Shown here in pieces: positions 23,822 through 32,496 of a DNA stretch of 64,000 bases. Under the pieces are notes generated by a model. The model was not told the DNA's origin, did not search any database, and saw nothing but the letters and a program-made list of their open reading frames with translations. A program made the position numbers and the translations under genes. The stretch is taken from positions 186,001 through 250,000 of the forward strand of contig CALATA010000017.1 of NCBI GenBank assembly GCA_937888905.1. Reading direction: 5' to 3'. The DNA is from Terrimonas sp937888905 (GTDB lineage Bacteria; Bacteroidota; Bacteroidia; Chitinophagales; Chitinophagaceae). Numbering within the stretch: the stretch's first letter is position 1; the number at the start of each line of letters is the position of its first letter.

Positions 23822-24350
23822 AATTACCGGCCGCAAAACAATACTGAAAGAAGTAACACCGGAGGACGCGGAAAACATTTGCCGTTTGCGCAATGATCCG
23901 CAGATCAACCGTTATCTCTCGAGCTCCGAGGCCGTTTCAGTGGAACAACAAACCAACTGGATCATTGCCAACAAAGCCCGCAACGACGGCTATTATTTCA
24001 AGATCCTCGATAACAATAATCATTTCTGCGGTACCGCTTCCATTTACAATGTACTGAATGGCGAAGCCGACTTTGGCCGTTACGTTTGCACACAACCTGT
24101 TCAGGCAGTGGAAACGGAATACCTGCTGATGGAATACGCCTTTAACAGCATGCAGTTGAATAAACTGTTTTGCCGCACGGCGGAAGACAACCGCCGGGTA
24201 TGGCGGCAGCATGTAACGCTTGGTTTCCGCGAAACCGGCCAGGAAATATTACCGGGAAAGGAGCTGCTGATCAAAGTACAGGAACTTACCCGCGATGCAT
24301 TTCTTCAGCACGACTATTCATTTTTACAACGGTTGATCGACCGTTTATAG
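23787..24350 (+). CDS. GNAT family N-acetyltransferase
   Basis: 187 residues if started at ATG 23787 (MTISKASGLLPEITGRKTIL); ATGs at 23760 and 23769 are in frame and would overlap the cupin gene more. Standard RimJ/PseH-like GNAT layout: TILKEVTPEDAENICRLRND, IYNVLNGEADFGRYV, and a C-terminal region FCRTAEDNRRVWRQHVTLGF typical of the acyl-CoA-binding end. In this position, between ketoisomerase and aminotransferase, it probably acylates the new amino group or another position. It may work with the FkbH and ACP genes that follow. Confidence 0.85.
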   Translation: MTISKASGLLPEITGRKTILKEVTPEDAENICRLRNDPQINRYLSSSEAVSVEQQTNWIIANKARNDGYYFKILDNNNHFCGTASIYNVLNGEADFGRYVCTQPVQAVETEYLLMEYAFNSMQLNKLFCRTAEDNRRVWRQHVTLGFRETGQEILPGKELLIKVQELTRDAFLQHDYSFLQRLIDRL

Positions 24351-24358
24351 TTTTATTA

Positions 24359-25912
24359 ATGACACTTTATTTTATTTCCGATACAGTTACCACTCCTATA
24401 GCCCGGGAACTTAAAAAGACATTGCCGGAACTTTCCGTGGAAGAGCGTTATGAAGAAGACCTGATCCCGGCATTAATGCAATGGCCCGAAAAGCCTGCCG
24501 ACGCGGTGTATTTCATTCACTCCGATCAATACTTCCGGCACAAACCAGCTACCTGGCAAATGCAGTTCTTACAGACGGTTCATGCATTTGCGGCAAGGCA
24601 AACCGGCCCTGTTCTTTTATCCAATCAACTCGACGACAGTTTCGAACCTCGTGCATGGTCGGGCTACGCAGGAAGACAAACCAGCATGGCAGACCGTTAT
24701 CGCCAGCAACTGGAAACATGCCTTTCATTACCCAACTTATTTGTGTTTGACCTCGCGGAACTGGTGCTGAATGTCGGTGCGTCACAATTTTACCAATACA
24801 ATCTCGGGCATCTTTACCAGATGCCTTACACCAAACCGGCAGTGAAAGCCATTGCCGGTGAATTGCAACAACAATTGCAATGGCTGCAGGCAGAAGAAAA
24901 AAAAGTAATCGTGCTGGACTGCGACAATACGCTCTGGAAAGGCATCGTTGGTGAAGATGGTGTCGAAGGAATCGTCTGTGACAACAACGCCGATGGCATC
25001 ACTTATTATCACTTCCAGCAATTCCTCAAAAACCGGATCGAAGAAGGGTTCCTGCTTTGCCTCTGCTCAAAAAACAACGAGGTTGATGTGGAAGCAGCTT
25101 TCCGCAAACGCCGCATGCCCCTGCAATGGGAAGATTTTATTGTAAAAAAAATAAACTGGCAGGACAAGTACACGCAGTTGCAATCCATCGCGCAGGAACT
25201 GAATGTGGGCATCAACTCACTGATCTTTATCGACGACAACCTCTTTGAACTGAATGCAACCAGCGCCATGCTGCCGGGACTGACTACTTTGCATTTCACC
25301 GGTGACTACAAAGACTTCCTGCACCTCACGCGTTCCTTCCATTTCAGAAAAAGAAATATTTTAAAAGAAGACCGCCAGCGTACGGAACTCTATCGTACAG
25401 AACAAGACCGCAACCGCCTGCTGGATGAAACCGGTGACATGAGTGCGTTCATTGATGCGCTGGGAATTGAAATGGAAATCGGTGTGAACGATCCGAAAGA
25501 TCTGGAACGTTTGTCACAACTCACCGGCAAAACGAATCAATTCAATTTTAATAAACAAGCTTACACCACCCGCGAACTCGAAGAGATGATTGAAACGGGC
25601 TGGAAATTATTCTCCCTGCGTGTAAGCGACAAGTTCGGGGATTATGGCCTGGTGGGATTGATCATAACAAGACCGGCGGCAGAAAATCATCTCATCGAAA
25701 ACTTCCTGATGAGTTGCCGCGCGCTGGGCAAACGCATCGAAGAAAAATTCTTTCACGAAGTATTCTCGCAATTACAAAACCAGGGCACTGCGCCAGGCAA
25801 GTTCATTTTTACGCCAACCGAACGCAACCAACCTGCCCAAAATTTTATAACCATACTGACCAATGACTATCAGCTTAGCACAATTGCAGGAAATATTCCA
25901 GAGCGCCTTTAA
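24359..25912 (+). CDS. FkbH-type HAD enzyme (HAD plus GNAT-like C-terminal domain)
   Basis: 517 residues from the ATG at 24359. An N-terminal SGNH-like region (about 1-170) is followed by a HAD core with VLDCDNTLWKGIVGEDG (D187, D189) and INSLIFIDDNLFELNA. The C-terminal part (about 370-515) has the GNAT-like segment ENFLMSCRALGKRIEEKF seen in FkbH proteins. FkbH proteins make glyceryl-ACP from 1,3-bisphosphoglycerate in polyketide pathways; related proteins occur in surface-sugar clusters. An ACP gene follows at once, overlapping by 50 bases, which supports acyl-ACP chemistry. The acyl group is not known. Confidence 0.9.
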   Translation: MTLYFISDTVTTPIARELKKTLPELSVEERYEEDLIPALMQWPEKPADAVYFIHSDQYFRHKPATWQMQFLQTVHAFAARQTGPVLLSNQLDDSFEPRAWSGYAGRQTSMADRYRQQLETCLSLPNLFVFDLAELVLNVGASQFYQYNLGHLYQMPYTKPAVKAIAGELQQQLQWLQAEEKKVIVLDCDNTLWKGIVGEDGVEGIVCDNNADGITYYHFQQFLKNRIEEGFLLCLCSKNNEVDVEAAFRKRRMPLQWEDFIVKKINWQDKYTQLQSIAQELNVGINSLIFIDDNLFELNATSAMLPGLTTLHFTGDYKDFLHLTRSFHFRKRNILKEDRQRTELYRTEQDRNRLLDETGDMSAFIDALGIEMEIGVNDPKDLERLSQLTGKTNQFNFNKQAYTTRELEEMIETGWKLFSLRVSDKFGDYGLVGLIITRPAAENHLIENFLMSCRALGKRIEEKFFHEVFSQLQNQGTAPGKFIFTPTERNQPAQNFITILTNDYQLSTIAGNIPERL

Positions 25913-26090
25913 CGAAGACATCGACCTGCTCCCCACCAGCAGTAAAGACACACTCGAGGCCTGGGATTCGATCAATCACCTGCAACTGATCGTAGAACTC
26001 GAAGACCGTCTCGGCGTTTCTTTTACGAAGGAAGAAATAGAACAGCTCGATTCCGTACCGAAGCTGACAGCCATGCTTGCCGCAAAATAA
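25863..26090 (+). CDS. Acyl carrier protein
   Basis: 75 residues. Carrier-protein motif WDSINHLQLIVELED places the phosphopantetheine Ser at residue 36 (usual DSL is DSI here). The WDS-(L/I)-NH form is common in ACPs that partner FkbH proteins. Its start lies inside the last 50 bases of the FkbH gene in a different frame, implying tight translational coupling, and the aminotransferase starts five bases after its stop. The Sfp-type transferase at 13283 could load it. Confidence 0.92.
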   Translation: MTISLAQLQEIFQSAFNEDIDLLPTSSKDTLEAWDSINHLQLIVELEDRLGVSFTKEEIEQLDSVPKLTAMLAAK

Positions 26091-26095
26091 GCCCC

Positions 26096-27196
26096 ATGAT
26101 CAAATTCCTCGATCTTCAGAAAATCACTGCCTCCTACCATTCGGAGATACAGGATGCCGTGAACAGAGTGGTCAGCTCCGGCTGGTACCTGCTGGGCAAT
26201 GAAGTAAAAACTTTTGAAGAACAATATGCGGCGTATTGCGGTTCGTCGCATTGCATTGCCGTAGCTAATGGACTGGATGCGTTAAGTCTTATCCTTCGCG
26301 CATATAAGGAAATGGGCGTATTGCAGGACGGCGATGAAGTGATCGTTCCGGCCAACACTTATATTGCATCGCTACTGGCCGTCACGGTCAATCATCTCAA
26401 GCCTGTACTCGCTGAGCCTGAAATGATCACTTATAATCTTGATGTAAAAGAGGTTGAAAAACTGATCACTCCACGTACACGCGCCGTAATGGTGGTGCAT
26501 TTGTATGGTCAATGTGGTTATTCAAACGAACTCAGGGAACTCTGCCGCAAGCGCGGGTTGAAACTGATCGAAGACAATGCGCAGGCGCAGGGAGCTTTTT
26601 ATCAGACTAAAAGAACCGGCAATCTCGGCGATGCGGCCGGTACAAGTTTTTATCCGGGAAAAAATTTAGGCGCCCTTGGTGACGCAGGCGCTGTTACGAC
26701 CAACGACGCTGTTTTGGCAGAAACAGTAAGAACCCTGGCCAATTACGGCTCAAAAGTTAAATATATCAACGAATACGCCGGGCAAAACAGCCGGTTGGAT
26801 GAAATACAGGCAGCCGTTCTCAAAGTGAAGCTGGCTTATCTCGATTCCGACAATGCCAAACGCCGTCAGATCGCGCACCGTTATCTTACCGGTATCCATA
26901 ATCCGCGTATCGTGTTGCCTGCTGTGCAAACGGAAGAAGGACATGTGTGGCATCTGTTTGTGATCCGCACCGCCGAACGCGAGCGCCTGCAACAGTACTT
27001 ACAGGAAAAAGGCATTCAGACATTGATCCATTATCCCGTACCGCCACACAAACAGGCAGCCTATAGCGAGCGCAACGACGAGGAATATCCGCTCACCGAA
27101 CAAATACACCGCGAGGTACTGAGCCTTCCGATCAGTCCCGTGCTTACGCTGACTGAGGCTGACGCGATCATAGAGGCGATTAACGAGTTTAGGTGA
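26096..27196 (+). CDS. fdtB: DegT/DnrJ/EryC1 sugar aminotransferase (FdtB-like)
   Basis: 366 residues, PLP type. Sites: SGWYLLGNEVKTFEEQYA, GLDALSLILRA, VPANTYIASLLAV, and the Schiff-base lysine K189 in SFYPGKNLGALGDAGA. The sequence is closest to FdtB/QdtB/DesV enzymes that aminate 3-keto-6-deoxyhexoses, matching the cupins upstream. The product should be a dTDP-3-amino-3,6-dideoxyhexose. The gene ends the amino-sugar module; a repeat-filled gap of about 200 bases follows before the flippase. Confidence 0.9.
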   Translation: MIKFLDLQKITASYHSEIQDAVNRVVSSGWYLLGNEVKTFEEQYAAYCGSSHCIAVANGLDALSLILRAYKEMGVLQDGDEVIVPANTYIASLLAVTVNHLKPVLAEPEMITYNLDVKEVEKLITPRTRAVMVVHLYGQCGYSNELRELCRKRGLKLIEDNAQAQGAFYQTKRTGNLGDAAGTSFYPGKNLGALGDAGAVTTNDAVLAETVRTLANYGSKVKYINEYAGQNSRLDEIQAAVLKVKLAYLDSDNAKRRQIAHRYLTGIHNPRIVLPAVQTEEGHVWHLFVIRTAERERLQQYLQEKGIQTLIHYPVPPHKQAAYSERNDEEYPLTEQIHREVLSLPISPVLTLTEADAIIEAINEFR

Positions 27197-27370
27197 ATGG
27201 TGAATCGTGAATCGTGAATGCGCCTTGGTTCGTGTTGTCACGAACCAACAGAAATAATTCTAGCGCATCAGCCCATCTCAATTGCAAACTATGGCTGTTT
27301 TACTTATAACTTAAAACTTACTACTTACGCCCGAAGTATCGGGCGGCTGTTTTGACCCTAAACCCTAAGC
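27194..27370. repeat. Short-word repeat tract with two inserted hairpins
   Basis: It contains GAATCGTGAATCGTGAATGC, then hairpin TTGGTTCGTG-TTGT-CACGAACCAA (27225-27248), then ACTTATAACTTAAAACTTAC and hairpin GCCCGA-AGTA-TCGGGC (27329-27344) directly before GGCTGTTTTGACCC. The same words at 6906-6946 lack the second hairpin. Neither hairpin has a T-run, so they are not obvious terminators. Confidence 0.8.
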
Positions 27371-27405
27371 CTTACACCTTATACCTTATACCTTCTTCCG
27401 TCCTG

Positions 27406-28695
27406 ATGCTGACCCGCATAAAAAAAATAATCGCAACCGACCTGGTAAAAGTCACCTCGCTGAATGCAGTGGCAACGCTTGTGCGGATGCTTACGGGTTT
27501 TATAAGCGTAAAAGTGGTGGCTGTATTGATCGGTCCAGCAGGTGTTGCCTTGCTGGGCCAACTGACCAACTTCACCACCATCCTGCTGAATATTTCAACA
27601 GGTGGTATTGGTCCGGGCATGACAAGATATGTGGCGCAGTACAGTGAATCGCCGAAAAGATATGCAGTATTCCTGTCAACCGGACTGCGCATCATTCTCA
27701 CTTTATCGATCGTATCGGGAATAGTGCTGCTCGTAGCCGGACGTTTTTTTTCCATACAAATATTAAAAGATGCCGGCTATGCGTTTGTGTTTCGCATTTT
27801 GGGTGGTACACTGATCCTTTACGCGCTCAATACTTACCTGGTGGCGATCATCAACGGATTCCGTGAGTTTCGCAAATATGCCCTGGCCAACATGGCCGGT
27901 AGCGTTACCGGATTATTATTTTCCGTAGTACTCGCTTATAATTTCGGACTCACCGGCGCGCTGATTGGTGCCGTTACTTACCAGTCGGTGGTATTCCTGG
28001 TAACGTTGAGTATGGTAACGCGTTCGTCCTGGTTCAGCGGACGCGCGTTTCGCCTGCCATTCAGCCGTCAGGCAGGCACCCGTCTCGGACACTATGCAAT
28101 AATGACGCTGGTCAGCGCAATCACGGTTCCTGCCAGCCAGTTACTCGTAAGATCTTACATCAATCACAGCACCGGATCCATGGACGCAGCAGGTTTATGG
28201 GAAGGTATGAACCGGATATCTGCGATGTACCTGATGGTCATCACCACTTCGCTCAGTGTTTACTACCTGCCGAAACTGGCACGCCTGAAAACACGCGCTG
28301 AAGTAAAGACGGAAATTTTCCAGATCTACAAATTAGTACTCCCCTTCCTGTTGATATTATCGGCCGGCATCTATTTGTTCCGCGGATTAATCATCGAATG
28401 GTTGTTTGATACGTCATTCGCCGATATGCGATCCTTGTTCCTGTTTCAGCTTATTGGTGACTTTTTTAAGATCGCGAGCTGGATACTGGCGTACCAATTG
28501 ATTGCGCGTGCCATGACAAGAACATTCATTTTCACAGAAATATTCTTCAACGGTTCATTCGTGTTATTGTCGATGTTGTTTGTACCAATGTACGGTCCGT
28601 TGGGGGCAACGATTGGTTATGCAGTAAACTTCTTCTTATACCTGATCACGATGGTGCTCATCTTCCGTAAAACACTTTTCGCCCATGCATCCTGA
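27406..28695 (+). CDS. Oligosaccharide flippase (Wzx, MATE/MOP fold)
   Basis: 429 residues from the ATG at 27406 (MLTRIKKI), the first start after the repeat tract. About 12 hydrophobic helices with the flippase-type start VTSLNAVATLVRMLTGFISVKVVAVLIGPAGVALLGQ in pieces, and short charged loops. It should move lipid-linked repeat units to the periplasmic face of the inner membrane. It overlaps the next glycosyltransferase by 11 bases, and a Wzy-like protein follows. Confidence 0.9.
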   Translation: MLTRIKKIIATDLVKVTSLNAVATLVRMLTGFISVKVVAVLIGPAGVALLGQLTNFTTILLNISTGGIGPGMTRYVAQYSESPKRYAVFLSTGLRIILTLSIVSGIVLLVAGRFFSIQILKDAGYAFVFRILGGTLILYALNTYLVAIINGFREFRKYALANMAGSVTGLLFSVVLAYNFGLTGALIGAVTYQSVVFLVTLSMVTRSSWFSGRAFRLPFSRQAGTRLGHYAIMTLVSAITVPASQLLVRSYINHSTGSMDAAGLWEGMNRISAMYLMVITTSLSVYYLPKLARLKTRAEVKTEIFQIYKLVLPFLLILSAGIYLFRGLIIEWLFDTSFADMRSLFLFQLIGDFFKIASWILAYQLIARAMTRTFIFTEIFFNGSFVLLSMLFVPMYGPLGATIGYAVNFFLYLITMVLIFRKTLFAHAS

Positions 28696-29680
28696 ACCGA
28701 CAGCCAGCATCGCCCTGATCACGTATAACCAGGAAGCCTATATCCGGCAAACAGTGGATTCGTTGCTGAAACAACGTGCCGATTTCAGTTTTGAAATAGT
28801 GGTGGGCGAAGATGCGTCTTCCGATGCCACGCGCCTCATCCTGGAAGAATACCGCGATCGATATCCGGGAAAATTAAGCCTGCTGCCGGAAGCTTCGAAC
28901 AAAGGACTATTGCTGAACTTCCGCGACACTTTGAAATCCTGTCGTGGCAGATACATTGCTATCTGTGCCGGAGATGACTACTGGCACGACGAATACAAAC
29001 TGCAGAAGCAGGTAACTTTCCTGGATGCCAATCCCACATTCGGGCTGGTACACACGGATGTTGATTTTTATTTTGAAAAAAATGGCAAGACGCTTCAGCA
29101 GTTCAATCAACAACATCAATCGCGCATTGTTGATGGTGAAGTGTTCGAAGCCTTGCTTACTGGGCAGTTTTTCATTCATGCGTTAACGGCGTGTTTTCGC
29201 CGCGCTGCCTTTGAGCAGCATGTTGACTTCGGTTTGTTCGAGCGCGAAGGTTTTGCTTATGAAGATTTGCCGACCTGGCTTTGCCTGTCGCGGCACTGGC
29301 ATTTCAAATACCTGCCGGACAGCACTGCTACCTACCGCATCATCGACGATTCGGTATCGCGACCGAAAGATCCGGCCCGCAAAATCCAGTTTCTCAAAGA
29401 ACATTATAAGATCAAGCAATACTTTATCGACCGGTATAATGTTGCAGAAGAAACGGCCAACGCCTTCTCAATACATTATCACCAGAAAAAATTCGATACC
29501 GCTTATAAATGGAATATCCCTGCTGAAGCAGAAGAATCCTATCAGTTTCTTCGTTCACAGGGAAAAGCAGACAACCGTCTTTTCCTGAAAAGAATGTTGT
29601 TACGCTATCCTGGTTTAAAAAAATCCGTTGGCCGGTTCAGAAGAATGTTGCAACCGGCAGTTTCAGTGGCGGATACGTAA
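28685..29680 (+). CDS. Family 2 glycosyltransferase
   Basis: 331 residues. GT-A fold: IALITYNQEAYIRQTVDSLL, EIVVGEDASSDAT, and DDYWHDEYKLQKQ with the metal-binding DxD-like site, followed by YEDLPTWLCLSR. No membrane segments. It transfers a sugar to the growing repeat unit in the cytosol. Starts inside the flippase gene (11-base overlap). The downstream gap 29681-30008 is filled by imperfect tandem repeats. Confidence 0.88.
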   Translation: MHPEPTASIALITYNQEAYIRQTVDSLLKQRADFSFEIVVGEDASSDATRLILEEYRDRYPGKLSLLPEASNKGLLLNFRDTLKSCRGRYIAICAGDDYWHDEYKLQKQVTFLDANPTFGLVHTDVDFYFEKNGKTLQQFNQQHQSRIVDGEVFEALLTGQFFIHALTACFRRAAFEQHVDFGLFEREGFAYEDLPTWLCLSRHWHFKYLPDSTATYRIIDDSVSRPKDPARKIQFLKEHYKIKQYFIDRYNVAEETANAFSIHYHQKKFDTAYKWNIPAEAEESYQFLRSQGKADNRLFLKRMLLRYPGLKKSVGRFRRMLQPAVSVADT

Positions 29681-29691
29681 ACAGCCAATGT

Positions 29692-29998
29692 GCAGATGTG
29701 GAAATGTGTCCGGACCTTCGGTCCGGGGATGTGAAAATGAACCTTTAGTGCAGCTTTCATGTAAACAACTGAAAATGGCAATGTGTCTGAACCTACGTCC
29801 GGCGATAGGAAAATGCATCTTTAGTACAGCTTTCATTCAAACAACTAAATGGCAAACGTACCTGAACCTTCGGTCCGGGGATGTGAAAATGAACCTTTAG
29901 TATTGCTTTCATGTAAACAACGGACAATGGTAAATGCGTCTCAACTTGGCTCCGGGGATGTGGCGCTGCCCTCATTTGCACATTTACACATTTACACA
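29692..29998 (+). repeat. Imperfect tandem repeat of about 77 bp, with hairpins
   Basis: Copies begin near 29703, 29780, 29855 and 29933. Each has AATGTGTC-like words, a CCGGACC-TTC-GGTCCGG hairpin or remnant (29710-29726 intact), GGGATGTGAAAATG, CCTTTAGTGCAGCTTTCATG and AAACAAC. The second copy has lost pairing (AACCTACGTCCGG), the third half-keeps it, and the fourth is degenerate. The tract ends in CACATTTACACATTTACAC just before the Wzy start. No gene is seen in this gap. Confidence 0.85.
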
Positions 29999-30008
29999 TT
30001 AGAAAAAA

Positions 30009-31358
30009 ATGTCTCTCTCCCTCTTATTCATGATCGTCGGTGCTCTCGGTGTAGGGTACAGCCTGCTTTATAAGCCGGAGTGGGTAGCTATTCTGTTATT
30101 CACTACGGTGATTGCGGATGTGAACTTCGATTTACGCGGCATGCCGCTGAACTTCCGCGCTATGCTCAGCGTATGTTTGTTTGCCCGGACGTTCACCATG
30201 AAACCGCGTTTCGTCCTGCCGCCTTTTTTCAAACAGGGATATACGTGGTGGATCTTACTGTTCATTCTTTACCTGTTCCTTATCTCCGCCACCTTCGACC
30301 TGCTGAGTTTCGACCTCGTAAAGGAATTTATCCTGGCTTTTCTTTGTGCCTATTTCGGTTATTTCTTTTACGCTTATACTGGCGATTATCGTCTCTTCAA
30401 AACCAGTATTATTTTCGCCGGCTTGATTTGTCTTGCCGACCTGGCTTATACATACGCATTTATCGGCACTTTCCCCGTGGTACGCGTTCACTACATATTC
30501 ACACCGGCCTGGGAACTGGTGAATCACAACTTCTTTGGTTACATCTGTGGCGCAGCGTTCGTTTTCTTATTGAGCGACTATCTCGCCGAAGATGAAAAAC
30601 CAGGTAAATGGAACCTGCTGCTGCTCCCTCCGATGTTCCTTGGCGTGCTGTTGTCTACTTCGCGCAGTGCTATGCTGATCCTGATAATGGTTGCCCTGTG
30701 GCTGATCCTGAAAGGGCTTTTCAGCCGCAACAAAAGCCGTAAGGCCTATACACTGGTACTGGTCAGCATCAGTTGTTTGTTCCTTTGCCTGTTCCTGTTC
30801 CAGATTATGCAAATTTTCTTCAATGTAAACAGTGAGTTCATGGAGCAGATCACCGCGCGGCTGATAGACGAACCACTGGCCATTATCAACCGGTCATTGG
30901 GCAACAATTATAATTCCCAATCGCTCGACTCGATGGAATGGCGGAAAGAAGCCTCTTCCATCGCTTATCACAGCTTCATGAATCTTCCGTTCGACGAACA
31001 ACTCTTCGGCATCGGTTATGGTGGTTTTTTGAAAAGAGATTATGGATCCGGTTATGACGCGCATAACGGCATCCTGTTATTACTGATCGAATTGGGTATT
31101 GTGGGCTTTGCTATTTACTTCCTGATGCTGATTACCTTTTTTATCCGTGCCATCAGAACCGGGCTCAACTCACCGTTGGTTATATGCCTCGCTTATATCA
31201 TTCTCTATGTTACCAGTCACAATAAAGAACTTACTTCTTTCTTCGTGTTCCTCATAGGCGGTACACTTACAGCGCAATTACAAATGCATCAGCATGGTGC
31301 GACAGACCGGGAAGAAGAAGCATCCGGAAATTTAATCCCCGAATCTTTGCAGGCATGA
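30009..31358 (+). CDS. O-antigen ligase/polymerase family membrane protein (Wzy-like)
   Basis: 449 residues with about 11-12 membrane helices and a large loop (about 270-345) that contains the family-type region FGIGYGGFLKRDYGSGYDAHNGILLLLIEL, here in pieces, with a conserved H-N-x-x-L. Such proteins polymerise or ligate repeat units at the periplasmic face. Given the Wzx and Wzc-like genes here, polymerase is the better guess. It overlaps the next gene by four bases (ATGA). Confidence 0.85.
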   Translation: MSLSLLFMIVGALGVGYSLLYKPEWVAILLFTTVIADVNFDLRGMPLNFRAMLSVCLFARTFTMKPRFVLPPFFKQGYTWWILLFILYLFLISATFDLLSFDLVKEFILAFLCAYFGYFFYAYTGDYRLFKTSIIFAGLICLADLAYTYAFIGTFPVVRVHYIFTPAWELVNHNFFGYICGAAFVFLLSDYLAEDEKPGKWNLLLLPPMFLGVLLSTSRSAMLILIMVALWLILKGLFSRNKSRKAYTLVLVSISCLFLCLFLFQIMQIFFNVNSEFMEQITARLIDEPLAIINRSLGNNYNSQSLDSMEWRKEASSIAYHSFMNLPFDEQLFGIGYGGFLKRDYGSGYDAHNGILLLLIELGIVGFAIYFLMLITFFIRAIRTGLNSPLVICLAYIILYVTSHNKELTSFFVFLIGGTLTAQLQMHQHGATDREEEASGNLIPESLQA

Positions 31359-32491
31359 AGATCCTGATGATCACCAACACGCTGAAAAAAGGCGGCAAGG
31401 AAAGAAGGATGCTGGAGTTGATCAAAGGCCTGCTGGAGGCAGATGGTGATTGCCGTATTATGCTGGTATCACTCGACAACATTGTCGATTATCCGCAGGT
31501 ATACGACATGCCCATCCGTTTTGAAATAATTGTGAAAGGAAAAAGCAAAGACTGGAGACTGGCATTTAAACTTCGCCGCATAATAAAAGATTTCAATCCA
31601 GACATTATTCATTCCTGGGATATTACGGCAAGCGCCTATCTGCAAATTGCCAATCTTATTTCCCGCAAACCCGTGATCCACGGTGTGATCTATGACGCAG
31701 CCGCCGATTCAGACGTATTCCGGAAACATTACCGCCGGATAAAAATGCTGACACCTTTTTCCAAAATGTTTGTTGCCAATTCAAAAGCCGGGCTGGCGGC
31801 ATACGGAACCCCATCCTTAAAATCAGTCTGCATCTACAACGGTATCGATCTGAATCGTTTTAATAAATTACCATCGGTTGACGAAACAATGGCCCGGCTA
31901 TGGCCCGAAAAAAAGCCGCGGTTCGTAATAATGATGGTTGCCGCTTTCGAGATCCGCAAAGACCACGGCACGTTGCTGGAAGCAGCCATTCAATTGATAA
32001 AAGAAGAAGACTCCTTTCATTTTGTGTTCATCGGCGAAGGCGAGTTCCGTTCTGCCATCATGGAAAAAGTACCGGCGCATTTGCTGAACACACATATTCT
32101 ATTCACCGGCATGCGGCACGATATTGAAGCATTGCTGCAATGTGCAGACGTTGGCGTGTTGACCACCAATGCCGGTAATCATGGCGAAGGACTTTCGAAT
32201 GCAATCATCGAATACATGGCATCCGGGCTTCCCGTGATAGCTACCAAAGGTGGCGGCACCGACGAATTGGTGCGTGAAGAAGAAACCGGTCTCCTCATTG
32301 CGCCGGGTGATGTAAATGCATTAGTTGTCGCTATCCGTAAATTGAAAAACGATCCCTTACTCGCCAGCCAACTCGGTGCAAAAGGCGCCGCCTGGGTGCG
32401 CAGCGAACTCAACCTCGAGCGTGTAACCCGGTCCTATCTGCAACTTTATCGTCACCAACTGGGAGAACAAATTCCTTTGCCCACCAATTAA
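31355..32491 (+). CDS. Family 4 glycosyltransferase
   Basis: 378 residues. GT-B fold: N-terminal domain begins MKILMITNTLKKGGKERRML, C-terminal domain has VVAAFEIRKDHGTLLEAA pattern and the donor-site E-x7-E region EGLSNAIIEYMASGLPVIAT. No membrane helices. Adds a sugar from a nucleotide donor. Starts in the last four bases of the Wzy-like gene and is followed after five bases by a methyltransferase. Confidence 0.9.
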   Translation: MKILMITNTLKKGGKERRMLELIKGLLEADGDCRIMLVSLDNIVDYPQVYDMPIRFEIIVKGKSKDWRLAFKLRRIIKDFNPDIIHSWDITASAYLQIANLISRKPVIHGVIYDAAADSDVFRKHYRRIKMLTPFSKMFVANSKAGLAAYGTPSLKSVCIYNGIDLNRFNKLPSVDETMARLWPEKKPRFVIMMVAAFEIRKDHGTLLEAAIQLIKEEDSFHFVFIGEGEFRSAIMEKVPAHLLNTHILFTGMRHDIEALLQCADVGVLTTNAGNHGEGLSNAIIEYMASGLPVIATKGGGTDELVREEETGLLIAPGDVNALVVAIRKLKNDPLLASQLGAKGAAWVRSELNLERVTRSYLQLYRHQLGEQIPLPTN

Positions 32492-32496
32492 GCGTT

